64,000 nucleotides of DNA from an uncultured Acidobacteriaceae bacterium (GCA_903904755.1 CAIVDV010000009.1:1-64000), one strand, 5' to 3'. Shown: positions 9,039-19,884, counted from the stretch's first letter. Notes: generated by a model from the letters alone, not told the origin. Numbers and translations are program-made.

Positions 9039-9334
9039 ATCCGAAGCGGCGCATTTGCTTCCGGCCGATACTGACCGGGGGCGAATCATGTATAAAGGGT
9101 CCCAGAGCACTTCAGAGTGCTCGAATGATGAAACCAGATTGGGAAGTGTGGAGAGGTGCTGAGAAGTGAGCAGGGTCCGAGTTGAGCCCTTTTTGTGACC
9201 GGATTGTGCCAAGATCTGAAAATGATGACAATCATGACAGATTTGCACTTCACAGAGTCAATAAGTTACGTGGATTGAGGTACTGGAGTCCGACCGACTC
9301 CCGCCGCCTCCACCAACTTTATGTCACTTATTTT

Positions 9335-9355
9335 CAATTATTTAGGCAATTATTT
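9335..9355. repeat. AT-rich direct repeat, CAATTATTT x2 (12-bp period)
   Basis: CAATTATTT at 9335-9343 and 9347-9355 in an AT-rich patch of a 0.6-kb intergenic gap. Confidence 0.6.
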
Positions 9356-9581
9356 TCGGCTACTCTGCTAGTCCTTTGCTAACAATCAAAGCAAATGAGT
9401 ACGCCACGGTACGGATTGCAACACGCCAACGACGCCTTTGACCACCGATGCACGTCCAGGAAGCATCTGCGCTGGACCATGTGGCAGCCTCAACTCACTT
9501 GAAATTAAGAGTTCCCCCACACCCATATCAATTTGCCGCCATGCCGATGAGGTAACGGCGGAGGTTGACGCTGCGCTTCAG

Positions 9582-9630
9582 CCGCTCTGCCATTCCCCCT
9601 GAAACCAATTTCAGGGGAATGGCTGAGCGG
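9582..9630 (-). terminator. Long hairpin 3' of the giant gene, no U-tract
   Basis: CCGCTCTGCCATTCCCCCTGAAA-ccaa-TTTCAGGGGAATGGCTGAGCGG; one mismatch and one bulged C. Confidence 0.5.
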
Positions 9631-9646
9631 TATTCTCTTTCCGCGC

Positions 9647-12600
9647 CTACTTGGTTACTTTCACATTGACGGCCGCCAGGGCATTCGCGCCCTTATAGTT
9701 GGCGTCACCGCTGTAGCTGATTGTGATTGGATTGGTTCCCGGCAGCAGATCGCTGGTATCGAGCGTTGCCACACCGCCGCTCAGCGTTCCTGTCCCCAGC
9801 GTCCTGTTTCCGTCAAGGAATTTCACAGTTCCCGTCGGAGTTGCGCCGCTGCCGCTCAACGTTGCTGTCAAGGCAACCGTGTCCCCCAGTCTGGCCGGAT
9901 TTTCCAGGCTCGTGAGCACTGCGGTAGCAGTAAGCTTGCTTACAATTAGCTTCAGAATCGTGCCATTCATAGCCGCGTAGTTGCCGTCTCCGCGATACTG
10001 GACCCACAAATCATGCTGCCCAGCCGGCAGAGCGCGAATCAAAAACGTGGCCACGCCAGCGCTCAGGGTCGCCGTCCCGAGCTGCGAATTCACATCGCGC
10101 AGGATTACCGTCCCGGTCGGGGTTGCACCTGACCCCAGAATGCTCGCGGTCAGGGTTACGGCCGTGCCCACCGTGTCAGGATTCGGTGAGGCGTCCAAAT
10201 GGACCGCCGTCGGGGTCAGCTTCTCCACGCTTACTGACCTGAAGTTTCGGACGGTGTTGTAGTTGGCATCGCCACTGTAGACCGCAACAATCTGATGACC
10301 CCCGACGGTCAGCCTGACGTTGGGCAGGCTTGCTGTGCCGCTCACCAGCGCAACTCTTGCAAGCAGCGTGTGCAGGTCATAGAAAGCCACTGTTCCCGTT
10401 GGGCTCACTGCCGGAATCGTACCCCCAACCGTGGCTTGGAGCGCCACTGCGTTGTTGGCATCGGTCGGATTGGGCCAGGCAGTAATAGCCACCGTGGGAA
10501 TTGCCAGGATTGTTTCAGTGAGCTTGCTCGAAGTTGCGGATGGGTAGGTGCTGTCTCCGCTGTACGTCGCTGAGATTGCATGGGTCCCGATCGGGAGAGT
10601 GCTTACGGAGTAAGCGGCCTGGCTGCCAGTGAGGCTGACGGTGGCAATCAGGCTGGCATCCGCGAAGAAGTTCACCGCGCCGGTCGGTGCTGACCCGTTC
10701 CCGGTAACCTGTGCCGTAAAAGTAACACTAGCCCCGGCGTTCGCTTTGTAGGCGGAGGTGCTGAGAGCGACGGTTGCCGCCGGCCCCTCACTGCCGATCA
10801 CCGTGAGCATTTGTGCGACGCCGGATTGGTTGAGGTTGTTGTCCGTCACCCGAACGAGTTCAGAGAGCGTGGCGGACGGGGCGAAGGTGACTGGTTTGAA
10901 GTTGACACTGAGAGTGCAGGTTGCGCCGGCCGGCAGGGGCGAGGGAACGCGGCAGTCGGATGCGGCGGAGGCCTTGGGGAAGTCGACGGGGAAGGAAATG
11001 GAGCTGAAGCTGAGGGGAGCGTTGCCGAAGTTTTCGACTGTGAAGCGTTTTGGATTTTCGGTAGTGTCCACGGTGCCTTTGGGGGTGATGGTGGTGAAGG
11101 CGAGCGCGGGGAGGTCGGCGTAGTCCATTTCCACGATGGCTCCGTGGTTGGTATCGGCCAGGTAGACATTGCCGGCAGCATCGACAGAGACCGCGCCGGG
11201 CGAGCTGAGCGGGGCTGTTGGCAGCAGGGTTTCGGTGTAGTTTGCGCCGTTGGGAGTTTCGCGAACCAGGGAATTGGCTGGCCCGCTGGTGAAGTAGATA
11301 CGTCCGTTGCTGTCGACGGCAACCGAGGTCGGCTGGATGGCATTGAAAGAGGTGGGGAAAGCCGTGACTACCGACTCGATGTAGCTGCCGGCTGAGGGCG
11401 CTTCCCTCAGGATGCGATTGTTGTAGGTGTCGGCGACGTATACGTTGCCGGCGGCATCGACGGCCACGCCGTGGGGCTCAGCGAGTGCACTGGTGGGAAT
11501 TACGGTTTCGGTATAGTTCGCCGTGCCTGGCTGGGTGAGCGTCTCCATGAGGATCCGGTTGTTGTAGGTATCGGCGATGTAGATGTTTCCGGCGGCATCC
11601 ACAGCGACGCCGTAGGGTTCAGAGAGTGCGCTGGTGGGGAGTACGGACTGGGTCCAGGTACCGGGGCTGGTCAGTGTTTCGAGGACAATCTGGTTATTGA
11701 AGGTGTCTGCAACGATGACGTTGCCGAGCGCATCAACCGCGAGGGCATTCGGCTGTGCGAAGCCTGAACCGAGGGTGGAGGCGGTGTAGCCGCTGCCAGT
11801 GTTGGTTTCGAGGAAGATTTGGTTGTTGTAGGTGTCGGCGACAAAGAGGTTGCCGGCGCCATCGACGGCGACCCCCTCAGGGAAATTGAAGCCGGAGACT
11901 GGCGTGGAAGCGGTGCCGGGGAGGAAGTTGGTCTGGGGTCCAACGCCGAGGGCGCGCAGGTAGGCGGAACCGGCGATGGTTCCCGGAGCAGTACCGGTGA
12001 CAAGTTGCAGCCCAGCATTGTGGTCGCCGCTCAAGGCTGGCGTGAAGCGAACGTTGACGGTGCAAGGAATCCCGGAGGTGGCAGCGTAGCCCGTGGCGGA
12101 GCAGGTACCGCCAGGAACCACGGCGATTTCCGTGGTGGGCGCACCCTGGTTGAGGACCGTGATGGACGAGACAGTGCCGGAACTGGTTGGGGTCACCGGA
12201 ACCAGAAAGGTGGTGCTGTCCCCCACGTTGACCTGAGGAATGGCGAATTGCGCGAGTGCGTTGGATTCGGCAGCGGTGTAGTTGGTGTTGCCGTTGTAGA
12301 CAGCGGTGACGGTGTAGCTGCCGGCCGGGAGAGTGCCGGAGGCGATGGATCCGCTGCCGCCAGTGAGGTTAACCGTTCCCAGCACGGTGGGGCCGGTGTA
12401 GCTGGTGAGGGTGAAAGTGATGGTGCCGGTGGGGACTGCACCGGAGCCAACAGCGCTGACGGTGGCTGTGAAGGTGGTGGCGTTGCCCGCAGGGATTGGA
12501 TTCGCAGCGGAGCCGAGTGCGACGGTGGGCGTTGCCTGCGTGACCGTGAGGGGAACGCTTGCGGTGGCCGTCGCAAAGTCAGTGGTGTCAGTCGGTGTGA

Positions 12601-15600
12601 ACTGCACGCTGAGGCTCTGCGTGCCGGCATCGAGCACCGCACCGTCCGCAGGCGTGTACAGGAATGTGCCCGTGGTGACTGTGCTGGCGTTCAGTTGCGT
12701 GGCATCGAGAGGGGTGCCGTAGGAGATGGCGGCAGGGGGCAGCCAGGCGATGGGCAGCGACGCCGGTGTGCCCGGTTGGGTGACAAAGAGGGTTCCGGTT
12801 GCGAACTGGAAGTTGTAGTTGGCGGCGGCGAGGGTGCCCTGCGTGCCGCTGATGGTGTAGTTGCCCGCCGGGGAGGTGACGACTTGCGGGGTCGTGGAGG
12901 AGAGGGTTACGGCGGCGGAGAGAGCGGGTGCCCCGGAGACTACAGGGAACTCGACGGCATCGCCGTTGACATAGCCGCTGATGGAGTACGTGAGCGTAGG
13001 CAGCTGTTCGTTGACGAACATGGAGACATCTTTTGCCTTCACGGTGAGCAGTGCCTTTGCGACGTTGAAGCTTCGGACCACGCTCGTGGCGGGAGACCAG
13101 GTGCTGTTGCCGGCTTGGGAGGCGGTGACGGTTACCAGGCCAGCTCCGATGATCGAGAGGGTAGGCCCAGAGATTGTGGCCGGGCCGCTGACGGAGTAGG
13201 AGATGGGTAGGTTGGAAGTTGCGGAGGCCCCCAGGTTGAACGGGGTGATCCCATAGGTTTGGTCGCTGAGAGAGCCAAACGTGATTGTCTGGGCGAGCGG
13301 GTTGACAGTTACGGTCGATGAGATTGCCGGAACATTGGTTGCGTTGACGTCATTCACGGTGAAGGTGTAGGTACCGGCCTGGCTGATGGAGAAGCTGCTG
13401 AGATTCAGGTCAGCGACTCCGCTGGAGAATGGGCCACCACCTCCATTGAGACCAGATGAGAACTCCGGACCAGTGATGATGAGCCGTGCCCCATCGGTGC
13501 TGTTGGAAATTGGGTTTCCGGCGGCATCTTCCACCTGGACCTGGATATGTCCGAAGCTGGCGTTGGCATTGATGCTTGTCGGCGGGGGTGTCACGAAGAC
13601 CAATTGAGCCGGTGCGCCGACGATGGAGTTTCCGGTGAAGCTGACGGTCTGGGTTCCAGTCGCATTGAGAGAGTTGGTGGTGGCGGTGGCGGAGAGGTCC
13701 TGCTCACCGAGGGTCGTGGGGTTGAAGAGGAAGGTGAGGCTGCAGCTTCCACCAGCCGAAAGCGTGGAAGACGCGCTGCAGGCGTTGCCGTCCTGTTGCT
13801 GCTGATAGGCGGCGGGGACGCTGAGAGCGCTGAAGGCTAGGGGGCGATTGCCGGCGTTGGCAAGTTGGACGGACTGGACGGCGCTGGAGGTTTCGTCTGC
13901 GATGTCTCCGAAGGCCATGGAGAAGTTGGCGGCATCCATCCGGTAGACGGCGGAGTTGGCTTCGTCCGAGATGTAAATCGACCCCTGCGGGGTGACGGCG
14001 ACACCAAGGAAGCTGGGGTTGGCAATGCCCAGCGGCAGACTGGTAGCAGTCCCGCCGGAAGGGATGCGGAAGAGCGCATTGGCTCCGGCATCGGCAACGT
14101 AAACCGTACCCGCGGCATCTACTGCGAGTTGGGTGGGAGTGGTGAGTTGGTAGCCGCCAGGGGCGGTGGTGGAGTCGAGCAGGGTGGTGGTGACGCCGAG
14201 GTAGCTGGTCTTGTAGATGGCCGGCTCATCGGTGGCGACGTAGATGTTCTGGAACTCATCGACGGCGACACTCTGTATGTTTACGGTGCTGGCTGTGCCG
14301 TAGGTGTAGGCGTTGACGAAGTTGCCGTAGACATCAAAGGTGGCCAGGGTATTGGAAGCGGTGTCGTAGTAAGTTCCTGCGGCGTCGCGTGCGAGCGGGC
14401 CGTCAGCGCTGATTCCGTTGGTGGCCAGGCCGAAGCCGGTGGAGCTGACGCGGAAGATTGCGGAGCCAAAGCTGACCGGCTTGAGGTAGAAGTTGCCCTG
14501 GGCGTCCATGGCGAAGTCGTGCTCAGCTCCACCAGGAACGGTGCTGGTGTCGAGGGCGGTGGAGACGGCGCCGGCAGGGGTGATCTTCTGGATTGCGGGG
14601 CCGGCCGGGTTGGTCTGGTCGAGCAGGAAGACGTTGCCTGCGCTGTCGGAGTGGAGGACGGTGGGGGTCCAGGTGCCGGAGACGGTGGTCTTGTTGCCGA
14701 GGAAGAACACGGCTTCGGGCCCGGTTCCGATGCCGTAGATGGGCAGAGTAACGGTGTGGCCGAGTGCATCGGTCGCCTGGAGGGTGGCGTCGCGCTGGCC
14801 GGGGAAGGCAGGGCTAAAGCTGACGTCGAAGGAGCAGCGGTTGTTGGAAACCGTGCAGGTGTTGCCATTGGGCAGGGTCCAATCGGAGTTGCCGGCCGAG
14901 TCGGCCACGGAGATGGTGCTGACGGAGTTTCCAACCGGCACGCTGAGGGTGACGTTGAAGTTTTGTGGGGTGCCGACGGCGGCTTGGCCGGCGTTGAGGG
15001 GCTGTGCGCTGGAGGCCACGAAGACCTTTGCGCTGCCAGAGCTGACGACATAGACGCGAGTCTGTGAGTCAACAAAGATGGCTCCGGCACCGTTCAGCGC
15101 GGGGGTCTGGAGAATGCGGTAGGCGAATCCGTTGGCGTATTGAGTCACGGTGTTGTCGGTGGCGTCGGAGACATAAAGGCTGTTGCCGCGGCCGATGGCG
15201 AGGGCGACCGGGTTGGTGAGACCGGAGGCAACCGTGGAAGGAGTGCCGGTGATGTTCACCTTCTCATTGACGACGTTGACGGAGCCGGTGGTGCCGGAGA
15301 CATAGAGGGTGTTGTTTGAGTCGATGGCAATGGCGTTGACTGAGAGCACGCCCAGTTGGGAGAAGGAAATCTGGGTGGAACTGGTCTCTCCGGGGCCACG
15401 TTCCCATGCGCTGCTGATGGAGGGATCCGTGATGTACATCTTGCCATTGGTGTCGACGGCGACCCCTGTGGCGGAATAAGCACCCGAGAAGAGCGTGGAT
15501 GCCTGGTTCGACGGGGAGACGTAGCGGATGACGGAGACGTTGTTCCTGCCGCCGTTGGAGACGACGTAGAGGGCGCCGTCTGGGCCAATGGTCATGGCGC

Positions 15601-18600
15601 CGGGAGCGGTCAGGCCGTTGATGGGCAGGGTTCTCTGCACACCGGCGGGGTCGATTTCGTAGACGGCGTTGTTGGCAGTGTCGCTGAGGAAGACATTTCC
15701 GTTAGCGTCCGCGGCGACACCCCCAGGGGTGGTGATGGTGGCAGGAACCGGGTGGAGCGAGGAGAGGAAGCTGATGGACTGGGCGTTGATTCCGGTGCCG
15801 GAGAGGGCGACGGTTTGGGAGCCGCCGGTGTAGGAAACCTGGAACTGGCTGCTGGCCGCTCCATCTGCGGTGGGAGTGAAGGTGACCAGGATGGAGCAGC
15901 TGGCCTGGGAAGCAAGCGTGGCTGCGCAGGAGCTGGCATCGACCGAGAAGGGGGCGGCCGGAGAGGAGACGGAGAGACCGGTGACTGCCGCAGAGCCGAT
16001 GTTGGTGACGTTGACGGTCTGCGCTGCCGAGGCAATGTTGAGCACCTGGCTGCCGAAGTTGATTGTCGTTGCGCTCAACTGCGGGTCAGGGCCGGCAGGG
16101 ATGCCGGTTCCGGTGAGCGAGACGGTGTTGGGGCTGTTCGGTGCGTTGCCTGGGATGACGAGCTGCGCCGAGAGTGTTCCCGCAGCCCGCGGGGTAAATG
16201 TGACGTTGTAGCTGCAGAAGGTACCGAACGGGGTGATTTGGCTTCCGGCCGGGCAGGCAGAGGTGACGCTGAAACTGGAAGCGGCTGGGCCTGAGATGGT
16301 GGGGGTTCCAACTATCAGGTTTGAGGTTCCGATGTTTTCGAGCGATATACCCTGAACGGCAGCGGAGACCCCGACTATGGTGGAGGGGAAGTTGAGGCTG
16401 GAAACGTTGGTTGCGCCTTTTGGAGTGGACGGGAGAATGGTGATGGGCAGGCCGAAGGATATTTGGGGGTTATAGTTGGCGTCGCCGAGGTAATTGGCTG
16501 TGATGGTGTCGGCTCCGACAGGCAGGGCGGAGGTCTGCAAGGTTGCGGTTCCGGCCTGATAGCCGCCAATGGTGCTGCTGGTGATTGGGGCGGTGCCGAG
16601 GCTGATGCCGTTGGCCATGAACTGCACGTTGCCGGTCAACGCGGGCGAAGTGCGCTGGCTGGTGACGGTGGCCGTGAGGGTAATCAGCAAGCCCTGGAAG
16701 ACGTTGGAGGTATGGTTCGCGGCAACGCTGACGGTGTCGGTGAAGCCGTGGACGGCGATGGTCTGCGCGGCTGAGGTGGAGCTGGCGGTGATGGCGTCGC
16801 CAGAGTAGACGGCGGTGACCGAATCGTTGCCGGGGTAGAGGCCGGTGGTGGTGAGCTTTGCCGAGAGGTTATAGGCACCGCCGCTGATGCTGACGGAGCC
16901 CACGGCAACCGGCGCGCCGACAGGGTTGCCATTCTGGTAGAACTGGACGGTACCGGAGGGCGCGGTGACGGTCTGGGGTACGCTGACGGAAGCGATGAGA
17001 TCCACAGCAGAGCCCAGCGTGGAAGAATTTGTGCTGAGCGAAAGTGCAACGGTGGGCACAGCTTTGGTGATGGTGATGGCGCCAGTGGCGGCCGGAGAGG
17101 GATTGAATGTGTCGTCGCCGGCGTAGGTGGCCGTGAGCGTGTAGGTGTCGACCGGGACGTTGTTTATAAGCCAGTTGGGAATCGTGATACTCGATCCGCT
17201 GGCAGGTGTGAGCGCCGTGAGCGGAGTAGTGCCAAGGTAATACTGGGTGGTGCCGGTGCTGGCTCTGGTGTAGTTGATGACGATGTTGCCGGAGGGGTTG
17301 CCGTAGCCTGTGGTTCCGTTTGCGTTTACGACAATGGTGTAGGTCCCTGCTCCATAAGGTGCGCTGGCCGGGGCGGTTGAGCCGTCAGGGTTTTGCCAGA
17401 GAACTGTGAGCGAGGAGTTGATTTTCGTGATCTGGAGAGATTGCGACCCACTGGTGCTGCGCCCATATTGCGTGTCGCCACCGTAGAGCGCCTTGATGGT
17501 ATTTGAGCCGATGCCGACTCCCGTCATCGTCCCGGAGAAGTTCCCGCCGGCATCGAGCGCGTAGGGGCCGTAGCTGTGGTTGTGATTGTCCAGCAGGGTG
17601 ACATAGCCGGTGGGGGTTCCTGCGGAAGTGTTGTCCGTGACGGTTCCTGAGATGTTGACGGGGGTGCCGTAGTTCTCCGTGCTCACCCCCAGAGTCAGCG
17701 TTGTCGTGGTCCCGACGTAATGGATGCTGGTCCATTTGTTGATGAGCTGGGCGACATTGACTGAGCCGAGGCCGGTGACCAGATCGTAGCCGGTACCGGA
17801 ATCGTAGGTTTCCGAGGAGGTTCCGTAGCCGGCCTGGCCTGGGACGGCGTTGTTGCCGTTGGTGATGTCGTAGAAAACGCAACTGGATGGCGGGCGGGTT
17901 GTGGACTGGCTGGAGCCGTTGCAATCGCTCCAGTTCTCGCCAGAGGCGAGCTTGTACAGGGTGGGGTTGACGAGTCCCTGACGGCCGTATTTCTGGTCAA
18001 TCAGAGCAATCATGGCGGCAAAAGCCGGGCCGGAGGCTGAGGTTCCGCCATTGGCTTGCATGCTGAAGTTGGGATCCAACGGATTTCCACCGGCGCAGCT
18101 GCCGCCCTGGCAGACGAAATAAAGCGAATCTCCATAGGCAATCAACGAGACATCAGGGAAAGCGCGACCGAGGCCTGGGGTGATGCCCGGAACGCCGACC
18201 TGCCACTCCGGCTGAGGGAAGGTGGCATCGTATCCCCCACCGGAACCGTTCCAGGCATCTTCCGGAATGTGTCCGCCGACTGAGGTGGTTTGAAATGACG
18301 CCGCAGTGGCGGCGTAGAATCCGTTGAGCCCCCACCAGTAGAGGGCGTTTGAGCCAGTATCAGATATGGTGCCCCCAACCGAGGTGACATACGGGTGAGC
18401 GGTGTAGAGACTTGCACCGAGGGTCGGAGTGCCATAGGTATTCGGCTCTGAGCCGGCGAACGAGCCTGAGCCCCAATCACCGGAGCCCACAAAGTAGCTG
18501 ATGCCTTCTGCCGCAGCCTGCTCACCGCGCGCAACAATATAGTCGTCGAAGCTGCTGGGCCCGCCATCCATGATGGCGTAGCTCAGGCTGATGATGTCTA

Positions 18601-19687
18601 CGAGATTATTGTCCACCAGGTAGTCCTGGGCCAGATCTCCGCCCCATGACCCACCAATGTCCGGCGAAGGAACCAGGACAATCTGGGCGCCGGGCGCCAT
18701 GCCGTGGGCGACCTGCATGTCAAGCGTGGATTCTCCGTTGCTTCCGTCGGTTCTTTGTCCGGGGTCGCCATAAGGCAGCAGAACCGTCAGGTTGGTGGGC
18801 AGATTCTGCAGTTTGTTGTAGTCGTCGTAATCCTGAACGCTGTAGTTGCCATTGCCGTGACTTACCAGGCCGCCGATGGGGTCGGTAGGCTCCGGCAAGC
18901 CAATGCGAACCCCGGCACCAGTGGCATTGGAGGGGACGTTGTACATGGCCCGGATGTCCAGCGCGTCATAGGTATAACCGTAGAAACCGTTGGTTTCAAT
19001 CATTGGTTTGGGGAAGAAGTTGTGCATGCCAACCACACCGCTGACCACCGGTGCCAGCGCCGAGGGAATGCGTACCGGTGCCGCATTGGCAAAATGCTCC
19101 TCCCCATTCACGACAAACCGATGAATCGGTGACTGAAAGGCTGCTGCAACCTGACCCGCCGTACCGCTGAACTCCAAGGTCTGGCGACCTCGCGCCACCC
19201 CAGTCACCTTCATTCCGTGCGACTCCAGCCAGCCCTTGACCACGGCAATGTCGCCTTCCGCCGGTCCAAAGTGCGCGCCAAACTCATCCGGCGTCAGCCA
19301 GCGGTGGAAGTTGGGGTGGTCGGGGTCCTGCACCTGCTGGAAGAACGCCTGCAGAGCCGCTTCCTGCTCAGGGCTGCGCTTGAGCACCAGCTTCATGTGC
19401 TCCAGCGGCATCTCCGAGGCAACCGCCCCCCGGTCAAACTCCGCCCTGGCGCTGGGGTGTACGGAGCCCTTCGTGGAGATCATCGCACTGTCATCCGGGG
19501 CAGCATGAATTCTGGCCTCGGGAAGGACGGAGAGGATGGCGTGCGGCCTCTGCGCAGGCTGCGAACCTTGATCTGGAGTGGCCTGGGCGAGAACCACGAG
19601 CGGCAGCAACACCAGAAAAAGGGCTGCGAGCACGATTTTCCGGGACAGGACGGAAACAGACAGGGGCCAGGTCTTCATACGATTCAA
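9647..19687 (-). CDS. Giant secreted protein: pro-kumamolisin/S53 sedolisin peptidase, Ig-like (Big_3/ASPM-SPD2-Hydin/MBG-like) and NHL repeat regions
   Basis: 3346 aa; signal peptide; S53 features ESTLD (Glu/Asp), GSGDWG, GGTSASGPAFAAMIALID; repeated GTPTGTVTF..G..LGT..L..G.A......L..G...I.A.Y.GD.NY units and VAVDAAGNVYVADTYNNRI units. Confidence 0.92.
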   Translation of the reverse strand: MNRMKTWPLSVSVLSRKIVLAALFLVLLPLVVLAQATPDQGSQPAQRPHAILSVLPEARIHAAPDDSAMISTKGSVHPSARAEFDRGAVASEMPLEHMKLVLKRSPEQEAALQAFFQQVQDPDHPNFHRWLTPDEFGAHFGPAEGDIAVVKGWLESHGMKVTGVARGRQTLEFSGTAGQVAAAFQSPIHRFVVNGEEHFANAAPVRIPSALAPVVSGVVGMHNFFPKPMIETNGFYGYTYDALDIRAMYNVPSNATGAGVRIGLPEPTDPIGGLVSHGNGNYSVQDYDDYNKLQNLPTNLTVLLPYGDPGQRTDGSNGESTLDMQVAHGMAPGAQIVLVPSPDIGGSWGGDLAQDYLVDNNLVDIISLSYAIMDGGPSSFDDYIVARGEQAAAEGISYFVGSGDWGSGSFAGSEPNTYGTPTLGASLYTAHPYVTSVGGTISDTGSNALYWWGLNGFYAATAASFQTTSVGGHIPEDAWNGSGGGYDATFPQPEWQVGVPGITPGLGRAFPDVSLIAYGDSLYFVCQGGSCAGGNPLDPNFSMQANGGTSASGPAFAAMIALIDQKYGRQGLVNPTLYKLASGENWSDCNGSSQSTTRPPSSCVFYDITNGNNAVPGQAGYGTSSETYDSGTGYDLVTGLGSVNVAQLINKWTSIHYVGTTTTLTLGVSTENYGTPVNISGTVTDNTSAGTPTGYVTLLDNHNHSYGPYALDAGGNFSGTMTGVGIGSNTIKALYGGDTQYGRSTSGSQSLQITKINSSLTVLWQNPDGSTAPASAPYGAGTYTIVVNANGTTGYGNPSGNIVINYTRASTGTTQYYLGTTPLTALTPASGSSITIPNWLINNVPVDTYTLTATYAGDDTFNPSPAATGAITITKAVPTVALSLSTNSSTLGSAVDLIASVSVPQTVTAPSGTVQFYQNGNPVGAPVAVGSVSISGGAYNLSAKLTTTGLYPGNDSVTAVYSGDAITASSTSAAQTIAVHGFTDTVSVAANHTSNVFQGLLITLTATVTSQRTSPALTGNVQFMANGISLGTAPITSSTIGGYQAGTATLQTSALPVGADTITANYLGDANYNPQISFGLPITILPSTPKGATNVSSLNFPSTIVGVSAAVQGISLENIGTSNLIVGTPTISGPAASSFSVTSACPAGSQITPFGTFCSYNVTFTPRAAGTLSAQLVIPGNAPNSPNTVSLTGTGIPAGPDPQLSATTINFGSQVLNIASAAQTVNVTNIGSAAVTGLSVSSPAAPFSVDASSCAATLASQASCSILVTFTPTADGAASSQFQVSYTGGSQTVALSGTGINAQSISFLSSLHPVPATITTPGGVAADANGNVFLSDTANNAVYEIDPAGVQRTLPINGLTAPGAMTIGPDGALYVVSNGGRNNVSVIRYVSPSNQASTLFSGAYSATGVAVDTNGKMYITDPSISSAWERGPGETSSTQISFSQLGVLSVNAIAIDSNNTLYVSGTTGSVNVVNEKVNITGTPSTVASGLTNPVALAIGRGNSLYVSDATDNTVTQYANGFAYRILQTPALNGAGAIFVDSQTRVYVVSSGSAKVFVASSAQPLNAGQAAVGTPQNFNVTLSVPVGNSVSTISVADSAGNSDWTLPNGNTCTVSNNRCSFDVSFSPAFPGQRDATLQATDALGHTVTLPIYGIGTGPEAVFFLGNKTTVSGTWTPTVLHSDSAGNVFLLDQTNPAGPAIQKITPAGAVSTALDTSTVPGGAEHDFAMDAQGNFYLKPVSFGSAIFRVSSTGFGLATNGISADGPLARDAAGTYYDTASNTLATFDVYGNFVNAYTYGTASTVNIQSVAVDEFQNIYVATDEPAIYKTSYLGVTTTLLDSTTAPGGYQLTTPTQLAVDAAGTVYVADAGANALFRIPSGGTATSLPLGIANPSFLGVAVTPQGSIYISDEANSAVYRMDAANFSMAFGDIADETSSAVQSVQLANAGNRPLAFSALSVPAAYQQQQDGNACSASSTLSAGGSCSLTFLFNPTTLGEQDLSATATTNSLNATGTQTVSFTGNSIVGAPAQLVFVTPPPTSINANASFGHIQVQVEDAAGNPISNSTDGARLIITGPEFSSGLNGGGGPFSSGVADLNLSSFSISQAGTYTFTVNDVNATNVPAISSTVTVNPLAQTITFGSLSDQTYGITPFNLGASATSNLPISYSVSGPATISGPTLSIIGAGLVTVTASQAGNSTWSPATSVVRSFNVAKALLTVKAKDVSMFVNEQLPTLTYSISGYVNGDAVEFPVVSGAPALSAAVTLSSTTPQVVTSPAGNYTISGTQGTLAAANYNFQFATGTLFVTQPGTPASLPIAWLPPAAISYGTPLDATQLNASTVTTGTFLYTPADGAVLDAGTQSLSVQFTPTDTTDFATATASVPLTVTQATPTVALGSAANPIPAGNATTFTATVSAVGSGAVPTGTITFTLTSYTGPTVLGTVNLTGGSGSIASGTLPAGSYTVTAVYNGNTNYTAAESNALAQFAIPQVNVGDSTTFLVPVTPTSSGTVSSITVLNQGAPTTEIAVVPGGTCSATGYAATSGIPCTVNVRFTPALSGDHNAGLQLVTGTAPGTIAGSAYLRALGVGPQTNFLPGTASTPVSGFNFPEGVAVDGAGNLFVADTYNNQIFLETNTGSGYTASTLGSGFAQPNALAVDALGNVIVADTFNNQIVLETLTSPGTWTQSVLPTSALSEPYGVAVDAAGNIYIADTYNNRILMETLTQPGTANYTETVIPTSALAEPHGVAVDAAGNVYVADTYNNRILREAPSAGSYIESVVTAFPTSFNAIQPTSVAVDSNGRIYFTSGPANSLVRETPNGANYTETLLPTAPLSSPGAVSVDAAGNVYLADTNHGAIVEMDYADLPALAFTTITPKGTVDTTENPKRFTVENFGNAPLSFSSISFPVDFPKASAASDCRVPSPLPAGATCTLSVNFKPVTFAPSATLSELVRVTDNNLNQSGVAQMLTVIGSEGPAATVALSTSAYKANAGASVTFTAQVTGNGSAPTGAVNFFADASLIATVSLTGSQAAYSVSTLPIGTHAISATYSGDSTYPSATSSKLTETILAIPTVAITAWPNPTDANNAVALQATVGGTIPAVSPTGTVAFYDLHTLLARVALVSGTASLPNVRLTVGGHQIVAVYSGDANYNTVRNFRSVSVEKLTPTAVHLDASPNPDTVGTAVTLTASILGSGATPTGTVILRDVNSQLGTATLSAGVATFLIRALPAGQHDLWVQYRGDGNYAAMNGTILKLIVSKLTATAVLTSLENPARLGDTVALTATLSGSGATPTGTVKFLDGNRTLGTGTLSGGVATLDTSDLLPGTNPITISYSGDANYKGANALAAVNVKVTK

Positions 19688-19760
19688 TCTCCAGCGGGCG
19701 AACTCAAGGGGGTAGAGGGGAAGCGAGTCGCCGGATTTTACCTTCGTATGGATAGCGGGG

Positions 19761-19815
19761 AAAAAGGGGAAACTCTGTCATGGTTTTGGGAAAAAAGTGA
19801 GAAAAAGCCGAAAAA
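19761..19815. promoter_or_regulatory. Phased A-tracts (predicted curved DNA) upstream of the giant gene
   Basis: A5 at 19761-19765, A6 at 19791-19796, A5 at 19802-19806, A5 at 19811-19815; centres separated by about 30, 10.5 and 9 bp. Confidence 0.45.
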
Positions 19816-19884
19816 CTGGCCTGCACCGGAAATCGCCGGCGGCATTTGCGTCTTGGGTATGAGTGGACGAGTTGGAAGCCTGGC

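Noticed and set aside
11400-11900. CRISPR-like periodic repeats
   Set aside because: Periodicity follows protein-coding NHL repeats in frame; no spacers or cas genes.
11819-15067. Plus-strand ORFs inside the giant gene (e.g. 11819..13210, 13865..15067)
   Set aside because: Antisense to a continuous 3346-aa frame with recognisable domains.
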